This document shows, one piece after another, positions 33,701-38,535 of a DNA stretch of 64,000 bases. The DNA comes from Cotesia glomerata (lineage: Eukaryota > Arthropoda > Insecta > Hymenoptera > Braconidae): positions 25,702,474-25,766,473 of the forward strand of contig NC_058159.1 in the NCBI RefSeq assembly GCF_020080835.1, written 5' to 3'. Position numbers and translations under genes: made by a program. The notes beneath the pieces were generated by a model. The model worked only from the letters and a program-made list of their open reading frames with translations, did no database searches and was not told the DNA's origin. Within the stretch, counting starts at the first letter, position 1; every line of letters starts with the position of its first letter.

Positions 33701-35044
33701 GAAACTTTTGGTGTAGGATCGGCAGTAATACGACATTCAAATAATAATCTTTTTCCATCATCTTCTTGTCTTATAGCCGGTTTTTTCGCAAAAGTCGGTG
33801 CGATACCGTCGATTTGTCTGTAATTTTTTGATACACAAATAATAAATAATGAAAAAAAAAAAAAAAGAATTAGTTATTAATTCATCACCAAATCTAACAA
33901 TTAAACTAATTAATAAATAAAAATAATACACAAGTAATTAAATAAAAATTGAAGAATATACTATTTTGTTAGCGTATGAAAAGTGAAAGATTTATTGAAG
34001 CACTCACCGTTTGTTCGGCGAAACGGCTAAAAAGTAAAGAAGAAAAAATAAAGCTCAATTAGAAAGAAGCTTAAGAGTTTTAGATGCATTTAATAAGCGA
34101 TAAAAATTAGTAATTGATAATTAAATTAGCAAGAAAAGTATAGAGATAGTGAAAAAATAAAACATAATATTTTTATTATCAGAAGCGTGTTTTTAAAGTT
34201 TTATTTTAAAAAATCAATTATCAGATTGATTTTTTAGCACACGTCTCTAATTATGAGCATTGAACTCACTTTTCTCTAGGCTCGTCCATTGCTGTAAAAT
34301 ATAACTTTAATTATGTATTTTGTCCGAATTTTGATTTTAATTAAAAAAAAAAAGTTAATGTGGAGGCTAAAGATTGAACTATAAAGTAAGTGTATATTGA
34401 AGTGGGTCGAAAAAAAATTTTAATTCGGAATTAAAGTTTATAAAAAAAAATTTCAATTTAAAATATGTCGAAACTCCCCGAAAATAAAAAAAAAAATTTA
34501 ATAAATTTCGAAATAATTTTCAAACATAAAATTTTTATTAATTCAGACATGAATGAATTTAATTAATTATTTATTGAAGTAAAAATGATTTAAATTAAAT
34601 ATTGAATCAAAATTAAAAAATCCGAGGTAAAAAATTAATGAAGTACTTGAATTCTTTTTAAAAATTTTTCAAACCACCATAGTATACAGTACAGTGTCCA
34701 TAAAAATCAATCAGAACAAAAAAAAACTTACGACTGAAGTTCAAGTTGATCGACGCAGCGACCTCGCCCATTTTGTTCATGGCCTTGACCTTGTAAAGTC
34801 CAGCATCCGTTTCAATAACATCATCAATCTCAAGAACAACGAGGAACTTGTTGGTCCCGACACTTTGTATTTTGAAGTTTGTCCTAGCGTCCTCTTGCAG
34901 CTGTTGGTCGCCGCGAAACCACGATATCTCGGGTTTCGGGGCACTAACGAGCTGGCACTCGAAGATAAGACGATTGCCCTCATCCTCCTGCCGAAGCTGG
35001 GGCTTCTGCGTGAAGCTGGGCGCGAAATCGTCGGCGACCCCCAT
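1..35044 (-). CDS. bt: Twitchin/projectin (giant sarcomeric Ig/FnIII protein), 5' part, spliced, 3' end outside window
   Basis: The gene encodes a giant muscle protein that links thick filaments and Z-bands in insect muscle. Seen: about fifty minus-strand exons whose phases agree at every junction, from the ATG at 35044 to base 1. Domain order is 8 Ig, a PEVK-like stretch of about 622 residues, 6 Ig, then FnIII-FnIII-Ig modules. Known: this is the layout of insect projectin (bent), which ends in more modules and a protein kinase domain; those lie beyond base 1. The ATG sits in a good context (ATCACAATGG) and is followed by an FAPSF-type Ig start, typical of this N-terminus. The exon entries below give the detail. 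Inference: many phase-0 exons are alternatively spliced by muscle type, as in Drosophila. An unc-89/obscurin or titin-like gene is less likely because of the regular FnIII-FnIII-Ig core. Confidence 0.95.
3735..4592 (-). other. bt intron, nothing further seen
   Basis: This AT-rich intron of 858 nt lies between the two large core exons. A 20-base stretch containing gagcatggtaccacg near 3795 recurs in reverse complement near 4530, so the two ends of the intron carry a short inverted repeat. I see no coding segment. Confidence 0.7.
4593..7565 (-). CDS. bt: bt large exon: Ig-Ig, then FnIII-FnIII-Ig modules
   Basis: An uninterrupted 2,973-nt exon (phase 1 in, phase 1 out; acceptor atccag, donor GCAT|GTAAGT). 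It starts with the last two Ig domains of the second block, then FnIII-FnIII-Ig, FnIII-FnIII-Ig and FnIII-FnIII. FnIII domains show the W-x-x-P-x-x-DGG-x-PI-x-x-Y core and YxFRVxAxNxxGxSEPS endings; Ig domains show GEPPP/GEPDP loops and D-[ST]-GKY. This is the start of the regular core that binds the thick filament. Base composition is much more GC-rich than the introns. Confidence 0.95.
7648..8260 (-). CDS. bt: bt exons encoding fourth Ig of the second block
   Basis: The exons are 8119-8260 (142 nt, ends phase 2) and 7648-7772 (125 nt, ends phase 1). They encode EYPYKFVKVLKSQTAVEKD, MLCELDDAAGDVKWFKG, then ISIKVDGRKRKLVIKDCKVTD and AGQYSCVSNADKTEGE. The donor of the second exon is AATT|GTAAGT. 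All phases agree with the large exon that follows. Confidence 0.9.
8364..8730 (-). CDS. bt: bt exons encoding third Ig of the second block
   Basis: The exons are 8591-8730 (140 nt, phase 1 to 0) and 8364-8508 (145 nt, phase 0 to 1). Visible motifs are EPDPSYTFIKPLNKE, YMECTLSSNLALVTWYKGKTKLE, then VCRLTIKNAKIEDSDEYCCKIN. The split after the W-Y-K-G strand repeats the arrangement of the preceding Ig. Confidence 0.9.
8814..9347 (-). CDS. bt: bt exons encoding second Ig of the second block
   Basis: The exons are 9222-9347 (126 nt, phase 0-0, donor GAT|GTAAGT) and 8814-8958 (145 nt, ends phase 1). They encode one Ig: KQDSFLKPLVDQIAKEGKD, VTFDCNFSKPNAKPKWFFRKD, then YKFVNEEDSYKLIISNPKVEDTGKYT. 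The intron lies in the C-C' region of the domain, and the next two Ig domains are split in a similar place. Confidence 0.9.
9897..9953 (-). CDS. bt: Candidate bt cassette exon with SLAELIPDWPTL
   Basis: A 57-nt phase 0-0 open segment follows taggcag and ends GAG|GTTGGC. It encodes SLAELIPDWPTLHHFVKTE, clearly related to the 10953-11036 cassette (S-L-x-E-L-I-x-D-W-P). An alternative acceptor 4 nt upstream would change the phase. The two homologous segments in one intron suggest an exon duplication with alternative use. Confidence 0.6.
9954..10952. other. bt intron segment with MITE (10484-10665)
   Basis: Apart from the inverted-repeat element at 10484-10665 I see nothing coding between the two SL-ELI cassette exons. 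Confidence 0.5.
10484..10665. repeat. MITE, AGTTAGCCGAC family, copy 1
   Basis: The termini agttagccgacg and the reverse complement of tgtcggctaact form inverted repeats of about 14 bases, with AT-rich partly palindromic interior. A related copy lies at 60077-60254. It is about 182 bp and non-coding. Confidence 0.7.
10953..11036 (-). CDS. bt: Candidate bt cassette exon with RRPSLQELIVDWP
   Basis: An 84-nt phase 0-0 open segment follows actgcag and ends AAG|GTTCGA. It reads DIFDIQRRPSLQELIVDWPK and a basic tail. A second segment at 9897-9953 has the homologous core SLAELIPDWP, which supports both as real cassettes. RRPS is a basic-kinase site, as in several PEVK-region exons. The donor is weak. 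Confidence 0.6.
11477..11599 (-). CDS. bt: Candidate bt cassette exon (RPDEEIRIPLDKKGEPNWSWLK)
   Basis: A 123-nt segment, open in phase 0 at both ends, lies between ttatag and AAG|GTTTCT and includes EIIIYVRPDEEIRIPLDKK and a W-S-W pair. It lies in the intron between the conserved linker exon and the next Ig exon, and its phase fits there. Coding character is good and GC content is above the intron average. The weak donor keeps confidence moderate. It would be used alternatively with the two cassettes downstream. Confidence 0.55.
11887..12020 (-). CDS. bt: bt exon: conserved basic linker (LKKRKYAKW)
   Basis: The exon is 134 nt (phase 1 in, phase 0 out; donor AGG|GTATGC). It encodes DASGMDFRTMLKKRKYAKWAKEE... 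and a proline/lysine tail ending PALKKVER. I recognise the DFR-MLKKRKYAKW block as a conserved linker of twitchin/projectin after the first post-PEVK Ig. It is a linker, not a domain. Confidence 0.85.
12120..12633. repeat. MITE, TACACGGAAAAAA family, interrupted by another MITE
   Basis: The ends tacacggaaaaaag and cttttttcgtgta are inverted repeats, and inside them further complementary pairs occur (ggaaataattaca / tgtaatttttac; cgtggcgcttc / gaagcgacgc). The middle is interrupted by the CACTGATA element at 12215-12443. Related copies lie at 53423-53653 and in the two other ankyrin units. Confidence 0.7.
12215..12443. repeat. MITE, CACTGATAGAAGGATT family, copy 1 (nested)
   Basis: The ends actgataaaaggatttcttagta and tgctaagaaatccttctatcagt are inverted repeats. 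The whole 229 bp is a near-palindrome built of tta/aag-type segments. A second copy is at 27486-27756. It has inserted into the 12120-12633 element. Confidence 0.8.
13014..13398 (-). CDS. bt: bt exon: RRPS linker plus first Ig of the second Ig block
   Basis: The exon is 385 nt (phase 0 in, phase 1 out). It begins RRRPSTDLRRPSVADLENK, with two RRPS basic-kinase sites, then an Ig domain: PPQIVDVQESYSAVED, VQVEGTPAPTFKWYKG, GRYKFLTDSETNSITL, DEGTYKIVVSNIHGEDSAE. The domain is complete and the local GC content is higher than in the flanking introns. Confidence 0.92.
13399..15643. other. bt intron, no gene seen apart from a repeat
   Basis: This AT-rich intron of 2.2 kb holds the inverted-repeat element at 15321-15521 and low-complexity runs. 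No open segment with splice sites convinced me. Confidence 0.6.
15321..15521. repeat. Inverted-repeat element (TACACAGAAAAAG ends)
   Basis: The ends tacacagaaaaagaaattaacttgaatcaag and cttgattcaaataaattttttttctgtgta form a long imperfect inverted repeat, with further internal hairpin arms (ttgaagaa / ttcttcaa). It is non-coding and about 200 bp. Confidence 0.7.
15644..19503 (-). CDS. bt: bt small KLRPGE cassette exons
   Basis: Three widely spaced phase 0-0 exons encode variants of one motif: 19459-19503 (EHRKLRPGEVIEEKK), 16380-16418 (AGKLRPGEVLDIK) and 15644-15682 (NKLGRPGVVQDKQ). Their sizes (45, 39, 39 nt) and shared K-L-R-P-G core mark them as duplicated cassettes. They stand directly before the RRPS-rich start of the next Ig exon. 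Inference: these are alternative cassettes. The third has a weaker donor (CAG|GTTAGA). Confidence 0.7.
15761..15864 (-). CDS. Candidate terminal exon with hydrophobic C-terminal tail, inside a bt intron
   Basis: After an acceptor (ttttttag) at 15867-15865 the minus strand reads 33 codons to a TAA. The peptide starts NTGAAGAAAA, then a hydrophobic stretch (LIIASLATLILFYLYNIF) and a short end. Small residues followed by a hydrophobic C-terminus resemble a GPI-anchor signal or a C-terminal membrane anchor. No upstream exon of such a gene was found in the window. It could be a membrane-anchored alternative end of bt (no frame reason against it), a nested gene, or chance. Confidence 0.25.
16748..16875 (+). 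repeat. Small inverted-repeat element enclosing a tRNA-like segment
   Basis: The ends are ttcaagatagttga (about 16749) and tcaactatcttgaa (about 16863), a clean inverted repeat. Between them gagagcgtgcgatag... and gggttcgattcctgc (about 16813) resemble tRNA A and B boxes. No full cloverleaf can be drawn. It lies in a bt intron. A tRNA-derived SINE remnant or MITE is most likely. Confidence 0.5.
18834..18979. repeat. Near-perfect palindrome, copy 1 of a tandem pair
   Basis: The sequence ataaggtaaaagccccaat... is followed after a short tip (cctatatttatgaatatagata) by its near-exact reverse complement ending ggggcttttaccttat. Arms are about 60 bp with only one or two mismatches. Confidence 0.9.
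19012..19155. repeat. Near-perfect palindrome, copy 2 of a tandem pair
   Basis: This copy is almost identical to 18834-18979 (the main difference is g for a in the left arm and the tip) and lies 32 bp away in direct orientation. Such structures are typical of foldback MITEs. Confidence 0.9.
19504..20097. other. bt intron, nothing recognised
   Basis: This is AT-rich intron sequence. A short inverted pair (ctgatttttggt near 19968 and accaaaaatcag near 20048) could form a hairpin. No gene is seen. Confidence 0.6.
20098..21951 (-). CDS. bt: bt PEVK-like exons 19-22
   Basis: The exons are 21790-21951 (54 codons), 21053-21238 (62 codons), 20958-20972 (15 nt, KFESK) and 20098-20280 (61 codons), all phase 0-0. 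The 62-codon exon is K/E-rich and then turns to YELPEIPDYERPVLEKP. The last exon is low in lysine and carries three RRxS sites (SRRPSL, SRRGSL, GRRPSL). For 21790-21951 an earlier donor inside the exon is possible; the later one preserves a longer open frame. Confidence 0.75.
20281..20957. other. bt intron, nothing recognised
   Basis: The 20390-20560 part is less AT-rich but has no supported open frame. Confidence 0.55.
21631..21706. repeat. Short foldback element (TACACAGTAAAAAATTTT ends)
   Basis: The ends tacacagtaaaaaatttt and aaattttttactgtata form a hairpin around gttaaatatttaac. It belongs with the longer palindrome at 59574-59673, which shares the termini and the centre. Confidence 0.7.
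22177..23524 (-). CDS. bt: bt PEVK-like exons 11-18
   Basis: These are eight phase 0-0 exons of 36 to 57 nt: 23474-23524, 23336-23386, 23220-23264, 23079-23132, 22910-22963, 22742-22798, 22312-22359 and 22177-22212. Each encodes a short K/P/E-rich segment such as KTKPVSKPK, EKPESKSK, AKPEVTLKP, EEPIPKPKATL and KDEPSKLKPK. The regular exon and intron sizes suggest growth by exon duplication. One exon contains LRRTSLKP, another RRxS kinase site. Confidence 0.78.
23601..26095 (-). CDS. bt: bt PEVK-like exons 3-10
   Basis: These are eight phase 0-0 exons: 26051-26095, 25493-25507 (15 nt, KIETL), 24975-25034, 24850-24894, 24692-24778, 24555-24614, 23861-23911 and 23601-23666. All have AG acceptors and GT donors and read as K/E/P/T-rich segments. 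Three carry basic-kinase sites (ESRRSSL, SSRRSSI, ESRRTSI). The 24555-24614 and 23601-23666 exons both begin VEE.K.ESRR and look like duplicates of each other. The 15-nt exon is the least certain but keeps frame and has both splice sites. Confidence 0.75.
23972..24466. repeat. Inverted-repeat element, GGTAATTATTCACAAGT family, copy 1
   Basis: The ends are ggtaattattcacaagtagggtc and gaccccacttgtaaataattacc. Inside are aagttggaaaaaattttggct and catgtttttggataaaattt. A second copy in opposite orientation lies at 29055-29507. Both are in bt introns. Confidence 0.8.
26319..26889 (-). CDS. bt: bt PEVK-like exons 1-2: K/E-rich then acidic
   Basis: Exon 26701-26889 (63 codons) is almost pure lysine and glutamate with repeats of VEEKKKIEE type, predicting a charged helix or disordered spring. 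Exon 26319-26501 (61 codons) is acidic and serine-rich (SELSEEDIDEEEIEEDS). Both are phase 0-0 with good splice sites (donors AAG|GTACAC and GAG|GTACAC). The opposite-strand open frames here are shadows of the K/E repeats. Confidence 0.8.
27110..27355 (-). CDS. bt: bt exon encoding Ig8, last domain before the PEVK-like spring
   Basis: The exon is exactly 246 nt with phase 0 at both ends and codes for one compact Ig domain: TVEYGETIELSASLTRQ, TIEWYRDT, then SGTYKVVVSNEAGKDES ending TVTVK. The B-strand cysteine is replaced by serine. The symmetrical phase matches the block of phase-0 exons that follows. Confidence 0.9.
27486..27756. repeat. MITE, CACTGATAGAAGGATT family, copy 2
   Basis: The ends are cactgatagaaggattt and aaatccttctatcagtg, a 17-base perfect inverted repeat. 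The interior is a near-palindrome with gagaccactttttagt / taaaattggtctc arms. It lies in the bt intron between Ig7 and Ig8. Confidence 0.85.
28110..28453 (-). CDS. bt: bt exon encoding Ig7
   Basis: The exon is 344 nt (phase 1 in, phase 0 out; donor AAAG|GTATTT). It encodes IIPVIKEKPKVVKIIKKK, then an Ig domain with VECTVLSKFAPDCTWFKE and ADKGKYKLVARNEKGEATS. The end is a short linker (ELPEEVEKPKIG). This Ig is more diverged than the preceding six, as expected for the last domains before the PEVK-like region. Confidence 0.88.
28526..30069 (-). CDS. bt: bt exons encoding Ig5 and Ig6
   Basis: The exons are 29846-30069 (224 nt, ends phase 0) and 28526-28931 (406 nt, ends phase 1). The first carries GFAPSFIEKPRIIPNE, MKCKCKAKPKPEVTWFRG. 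The second completes Ig5 (GGTYRCHVRNEFGES, NLNLNIEAEPEPE) and encodes all of Ig6 (PTFVEKPRIQSQDGG, CKVRAKPKPNIVWTHAG, DSGLYKCNIKNSLGE). The intron between them, 28932-29845, holds two inverted-repeat elements. Confidence 0.9.
29055..29507. repeat. Inverted-repeat element, GGTAATTATTCACAAGT family, copy 2 (opposite orientation)
   Basis: The ends are ggtaaatatttacaagtggggtcc and gttgaccccacttatgaataatta. The interior motifs of 23972-24466 appear here as reverse complements (agccaaaatttttttccaactt), so the two copies are inverted relative to each other. Confidence 0.8.
29525..29740. repeat. Foldback sequence of about 215 bp
   Basis: The arm ttatttcttagcttgaagaaataaaactttttctcacag pairs with tgtgggaaaaatttttatttcttcagcttataaataaaa, and the centre has caattttggat / atctaaaattg. 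It is probably another MITE and lies in the intron inside Ig5. Confidence 0.55.
30514..30815 (-). CDS. bt: bt exon encoding Ig4, ending in a GC donor
   Basis: A single 302-nt exon carries the whole Ig domain: APRFPKKPTIRQEGD, MECILEAHPVPDITWYQG, then GGNYRCNAFNNYGES and ISLNFQ. The reading frame forces the 5' splice site to be AAG|GCAAGT, a GC-AG intron, because no GT fits; the next exon at 30069 then completes the codon for D and continues AEDAGGFAPSF. The open frame does run past the donor, but into intron-like sequence. Confidence 0.88.
30816..31478. other. bt intron, nothing recognised
   Basis: This is low-complexity AT-rich intron sequence with many poly-A and poly-T runs. No coding segment is seen. 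Confidence 0.6.
31479..31955 (-). CDS. bt: bt exons encoding Ig3
   Basis: The exons are 31820-31955 (136 nt) and 31479-31682 (204 nt), joined in the codon for the conserved tryptophan (VKW). Visible motifs are KPTFTERPVIRQSDDG, ITFECRLVGDPKPS, then SGEYKAIAKNKHGQG and INLNFEGGDKP. The first exon starts with a proline- and acid-rich linker. Phases (1 in, 2 out) match both neighbours. The donor (AA|GTACGA) of the second exon is weaker than most. Confidence 0.88.
31956..32763. other. bt intron, nothing recognised
   Basis: This is AT-rich intron sequence. A less AT-rich patch at 32495-32535 (tctcgacgatgatcaacgatcgatacg) has no supported frame. Confidence 0.6.
32764..33817 (-). CDS. bt: bt exons encoding Ig2
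   Basis: There are two exons: 33655-33817 (163 nt, enters needing phase 2, leaves phase 0) and 32764-32905 (142 nt, leaves phase 1). Together they encode one Ig domain, from APTFAKKPAIRQEDD through LLFECRI and VSWFHDG to DAGKYKVTAKNELGES and a NATISLNF ending. The intron inside the domain (32906-33654) contains an inverted-repeat transposon at 33275-33564. Confidence 0.9.
33275..33564. repeat. Inverted-repeat element, ACTGAGAAAAAAA family, copy 1
   Basis: The element starts actgaaaaaaaa and ends tttttttctcagt. It shares long stretches (ttggcattaattttgata, attcgatcaattcttgagac, tcaagaatatatattctt) with 50161-50447 in the same order. About 290 bp, non-coding. Confidence 0.85.
34008..34026 (-). 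CDS. bt: bt microexon B (19 nt), alternative to microexon A
   Basis: The acceptor is ctttttag and the donor is GTGAGT. Spliced directly from the start exon it reads P-V-S-P-N-K-R then QIDGIAPTF, giving a basic linker where microexon A gives an acidic one. Its length is also 1 mod 3. The two microexons are 243 nt apart, enough for an intron, so exclusion is enforced by reading frame rather than by spacing. Confidence 0.7.
34270..34291 (-). CDS. bt: bt microexon A (22 nt), one of a mutually exclusive pair
   Basis: The acceptor is ttttacag and the donor is GTGAGT. Joined to the phase-1 end of the start exon and to the next Ig exon it reads P-M-D-E-P-R-E-K followed by QIDGIAPTF. The length is 1 mod 3, so using it together with microexon B, or using neither, breaks the frame of the 33655-33817 exon. 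It supplies an acidic version of the linker between Ig1 and Ig2. Confidence 0.7.
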
Positions 35045-35201
35045 TGTGATAACGGGGTGTCACCCTTTTGACGTTTTAGTTTATTTTAATAAAGTGCCAC
35101 TTTAATTACGCGAATCTCTTGAAGGCAACATTCAAATAAATGAGCGCCTCGCGCCCTTTTCTCCTTTTTAGTTTTCTTTTCTTCTTATCTTCTTTTAATT
35201 T
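34732..35201 (-). CDS. bt: bt exon with start codon and first Ig domain
   Basis: The acceptor (tttcag) is at 35204-35202 and the donor (AGTC|GTAAGT) follows 34732. The leader is 157 nt (35201-35045); coding starts at 35044 and runs 313 nt, leaving phase 1. The residues form one complete I-set Ig domain: an APSFTQKPQ start, the FEC cysteine, SWFRG, then DAGLYKVKAMN with the Y-x-x-x-A-x-N signature, ending INLNFS. Known: the same NLNF ending recurs in the N-terminal Ig domains of projectin. The exon is followed by two alternative microexons. Confidence 0.92.
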
Positions 35202-35235
35202 CTGAAACGTAATTTTATTTCGTTTGAAAAAATTG

Positions 35236-35268
<33 letters not shown>

Positions 35269-37857
35269 CACTAATTCTTTGCTTATGAGCTTTTTTTTAA
35301 ATATTATTATGTTGTAATAATGTGGTTTTATATTTTTTGATTTTATACATTAATTTAAATTTGAAAGCTCCTAAAAAATGTACAAATTATTCAAAAATAG
35401 GCGCAAGGCTCCTAATTTTTATAAAAATACGTGCAAATTTTATATTGATATTGATAATTGATTAATTTCACGGTAATCTAGTTTTTTTGGTCATTTTATT
35501 TGTTTTTATGTTATTAAAAATTATTTTTAATATTCATAAAAATTTATAAAATTAAATTTTTCAATAAATTTTAATAAAAACTCTGTTTTGACCCAAAATT
35601 TTTATTAATATGTGTCCACACAATTTTAATATTTTTTGGATAAAAAAAAAAAAAAAACAATTAAGAAAAGTTTTTCAAAAATTTTTATTTTTCTATTTTT
35701 TACTAAAAATTTTTGACTTTTTTTATTTTAATAATTCTATTTTTGATGAAAAAAAATTCTAAGTATTATTTTTATGAGTTGAAGAATTACCGACCGTGAA
35801 AATAAACTACCCATATATATTAATAAAGATTAAACCCCCTAAAATTCATCCAGTCAATAAAAATTTACAACCAAACTTTTTTTTTCTCTTTCTACCAAAA
35901 ATAAAAAAATTTTCAAAATATCCTTATGACCTTGAATAACCCTAAAAGTAAAAAAAAATATAATCTCCCCAAATTTAAAACGATCTCAGAATTCTCGAGC
36001 CCAAACAATCACCTAAATAACAACAAACAACACCCCAAAGCCTTTAATAACAACAAAAAATAATTATAAATACGAATCGTGATCATATCATTAATCATAA
36101 CCAAAGCAGACCGATGACGCAAAGGTCCTATTATTAATACACCTCTTAGCTCGAAATAGACAGCTCAGTTATCTTAGTGAACGGTTATTACGTCTGACAT
36201 GACGAGACATCTCTATGCATATTCATAATTATTTTTTTGTCACTCGACAAATACCAATAACTCATACGGCTCCACTAATTCCCGCTTTTAAAATCGCTCC
36301 GTTAATCACCTCAATAAATTAATATTTTAGAATCATAAATCCGAAGCTAAAGAATAAAAATAAAAATAAGAATAGAGTAAAAGTATGTAACGGGATCAGT
36401 GAGAGAGTTTAACAAAAATTATAGAACTAGTGATACAATTCGCTGTAAGAGTTGGCAGTAGGCCGCGGGAATGCTCGAGATCGCTGCCCCTCGAAAATTT
36501 TCGCTTACATTCTTACACTGATCTATTTTAGCCAGAGTTTACTTATAAATTATTGTGTATTCTCAAACTGATGTACACACTCTCGCTCACACCAGCGACT
36601 GTTTAAATGATTTTGTACCTACGAATGCAACATTATCTACACATGCTCGTATTGCCGTAAATAGGGTCATAAAAATCAAGATTGGGATAATCTAGATCAT
36701 CGACATGGATAATTGTTCGCATTGCGATTCTATTTTAGGACTTGAATCATGGCTTGCAATAAGATACCAATCATCAGCTTCATCATTTGTCGTTTAAATA
36801 TTACTATTACGTGTCATACGATAAAATTAAATGGATTTTTTACAAATATACCTATATGACTCAGATTTGTTATTTAAGCGTGCGACTAGTCATAAGTCAC
36901 TTCTCTATTTATATTTAAATACCTGAATTGTTAACTTCTGATTCACAGTCTAATTTTTATTTTATTAATAACATTAATATTAATTTTGTAAATATTTTTT
37001 TTATTAATACTTTGGTTAAAAAAAAAAAAAATTCTTACGGCTGACTACTGCGGGGAGTTACTACTTAGAAAGTAAATGTTAGTGGAGGCCGCGTGACAGC
37101 TGATCGAAAAATTTTTATGAAATTTGAGCGTTCGAATTTTTGAAGATATTTATAAACCGAAAAACGAGCTTGATATCTTTGTACGCCCACGCGGCTGTTA
37201 TTTTTTATTTTTTTTTTCGTTTAAATTTCGCGTATTAAGTGGAGCGATGATAATAATAGGAAAAAAAAATTATTAGAAGTAATGATAATAAAAATTTGTA
37301 AAATAAATAAATTGAAAGGGGGATATAATATTCTAAGAGAGTTTAGAAACGACAAAACTTCTTGTACGTTTTCTTCTCCTCCTCACATTACCGTTCTCTA
37401 AAAATACATGGACATCGAGCCTAGATACCTAGATTAACGCTACGAATAGAGCCCGACAGTCTTACAGCGTTCACAGTAGCAGCGTGATAAATTTCATTTT
37501 TTTATTTTAAAAAATAAAAAAATCTAAATTATTAAAAAATTTTTCTCTAAGTTCAAACGAAAATTTCGAAATTATATAAATTTTAAAATAAAAATGAGAA
37601 TAAAAATAAAAATAAAAAAAGAGTAATAAAATCCTTATATTAAAATAAAAAATAAAAAAAATTGATAATAAACCACTTGATAAAAACTTTCTAACTAGTC
37701 CGGATAAAACTGCACTTGAATGATTACGCAACAATTTTCATTAAACCACTCACTCGCAATAATTATCCAATGCACTTTTAATCACTGTTTGAAATAAAAA
37801 TTAATTATTGTAAAATGTCACAATTTTTTTATTTTTTTTTAAGTTTTTAAAACTTAC
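35202..37857. other. First bt intron or upstream region, no gene seen
   Basis: This AT-rich stretch of 2.65 kb starts with a 30-base poly-T run at 35239-35268. Parts at 36100-36750 and 37070-37220 are less AT-rich and could be regulatory, but no coding frame is supported. Confidence 0.5.
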
Positions 37858-37990
37858 TTGCGAAAAATTCCGTTAAAGAAAGTAGTAAGATGAGATAAGT
37901 TGCACGGCGAACTTGCACACTTTGCCTTAATAAGCACTCGTCGGAGAAGAGAGTCTCTCCCTCTCTCTTCCACGCACCAGAGCTTAGTGA
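37858..37990 (-). other. bt: Candidate non-coding first exon of bt
   Basis: A strong splice donor (CAA|GTAAGT) on the minus strand ends at 37858. The sequence upstream is purine/CT-rich and less AT-rich than its surroundings. The first coding exon has a clear acceptor at 35202 and 157 nt of leader, so an upstream leader exon is required. The start of this exon is not fixed; 37990 is only a guess from where composition changes. A different leader exon farther upstream is possible. Confidence 0.35.
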
Positions 37991-38424
37991 CAAATAATCG
38001 TTAGGAAAGCGAATAAATATATACGTAAAAAAATAAAATAGTGTCAATAAAAATAAATATTATTAGTCAACTGTCTGTTTGTAATAACGCAATAATTGAC
38101 GATTGACTATTGATAATTGATAATAGAGCAGCCGAATAATGTCGTAAAATCGCGATCGAGACTCGTTGTTCGATGCTTCGTTGATTCGTCAAACAATAAT
38201 TATATTCGTCACTATTTATTCTCACTACTCGTCAGGCTGCCACTGATCTCCCTCCCTGATGATGTTAAAAAAAAATTTTTTTTATCTACACCCGCTCTTT
38301 TCCCCTCCACTTTTTTAACCGCCCACTCTTTCTTTTTTTCACTGGTTCTATACTTGTCGCCCTCTTTCTCTATCTCTATCTCTATCTCTCTCTCCCTCAA
38401 GCTCTCTTTCTCTCTTAATTAGCC

Positions 38425-38535
38425 TCTTCGTCTTTATTTTCTCCGCTGTCTCGGGTCCGTTTGTCGTCGCTCCGTCGGCCGTTTCAATCGGCGTGGCCCC
38501 GCGCGCGAACTAACCGAACTAAATCTTGATCTGGT
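38425..38535. promoter_or_regulatory. GC-rich block, possible bt promoter
   Basis: This stretch of about 110 bases is strikingly GC-rich and CpG-rich (tcggccg, cgcgcgcgaa) inside very AT-rich DNA. It lies about 0.5 kb upstream of the candidate first exon and next to a pyrimidine-rich tract with a (tctcta)n run at 38362-38400. I see no TATA box I would trust. The promoter role is inference from position and composition. Confidence 0.25.
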
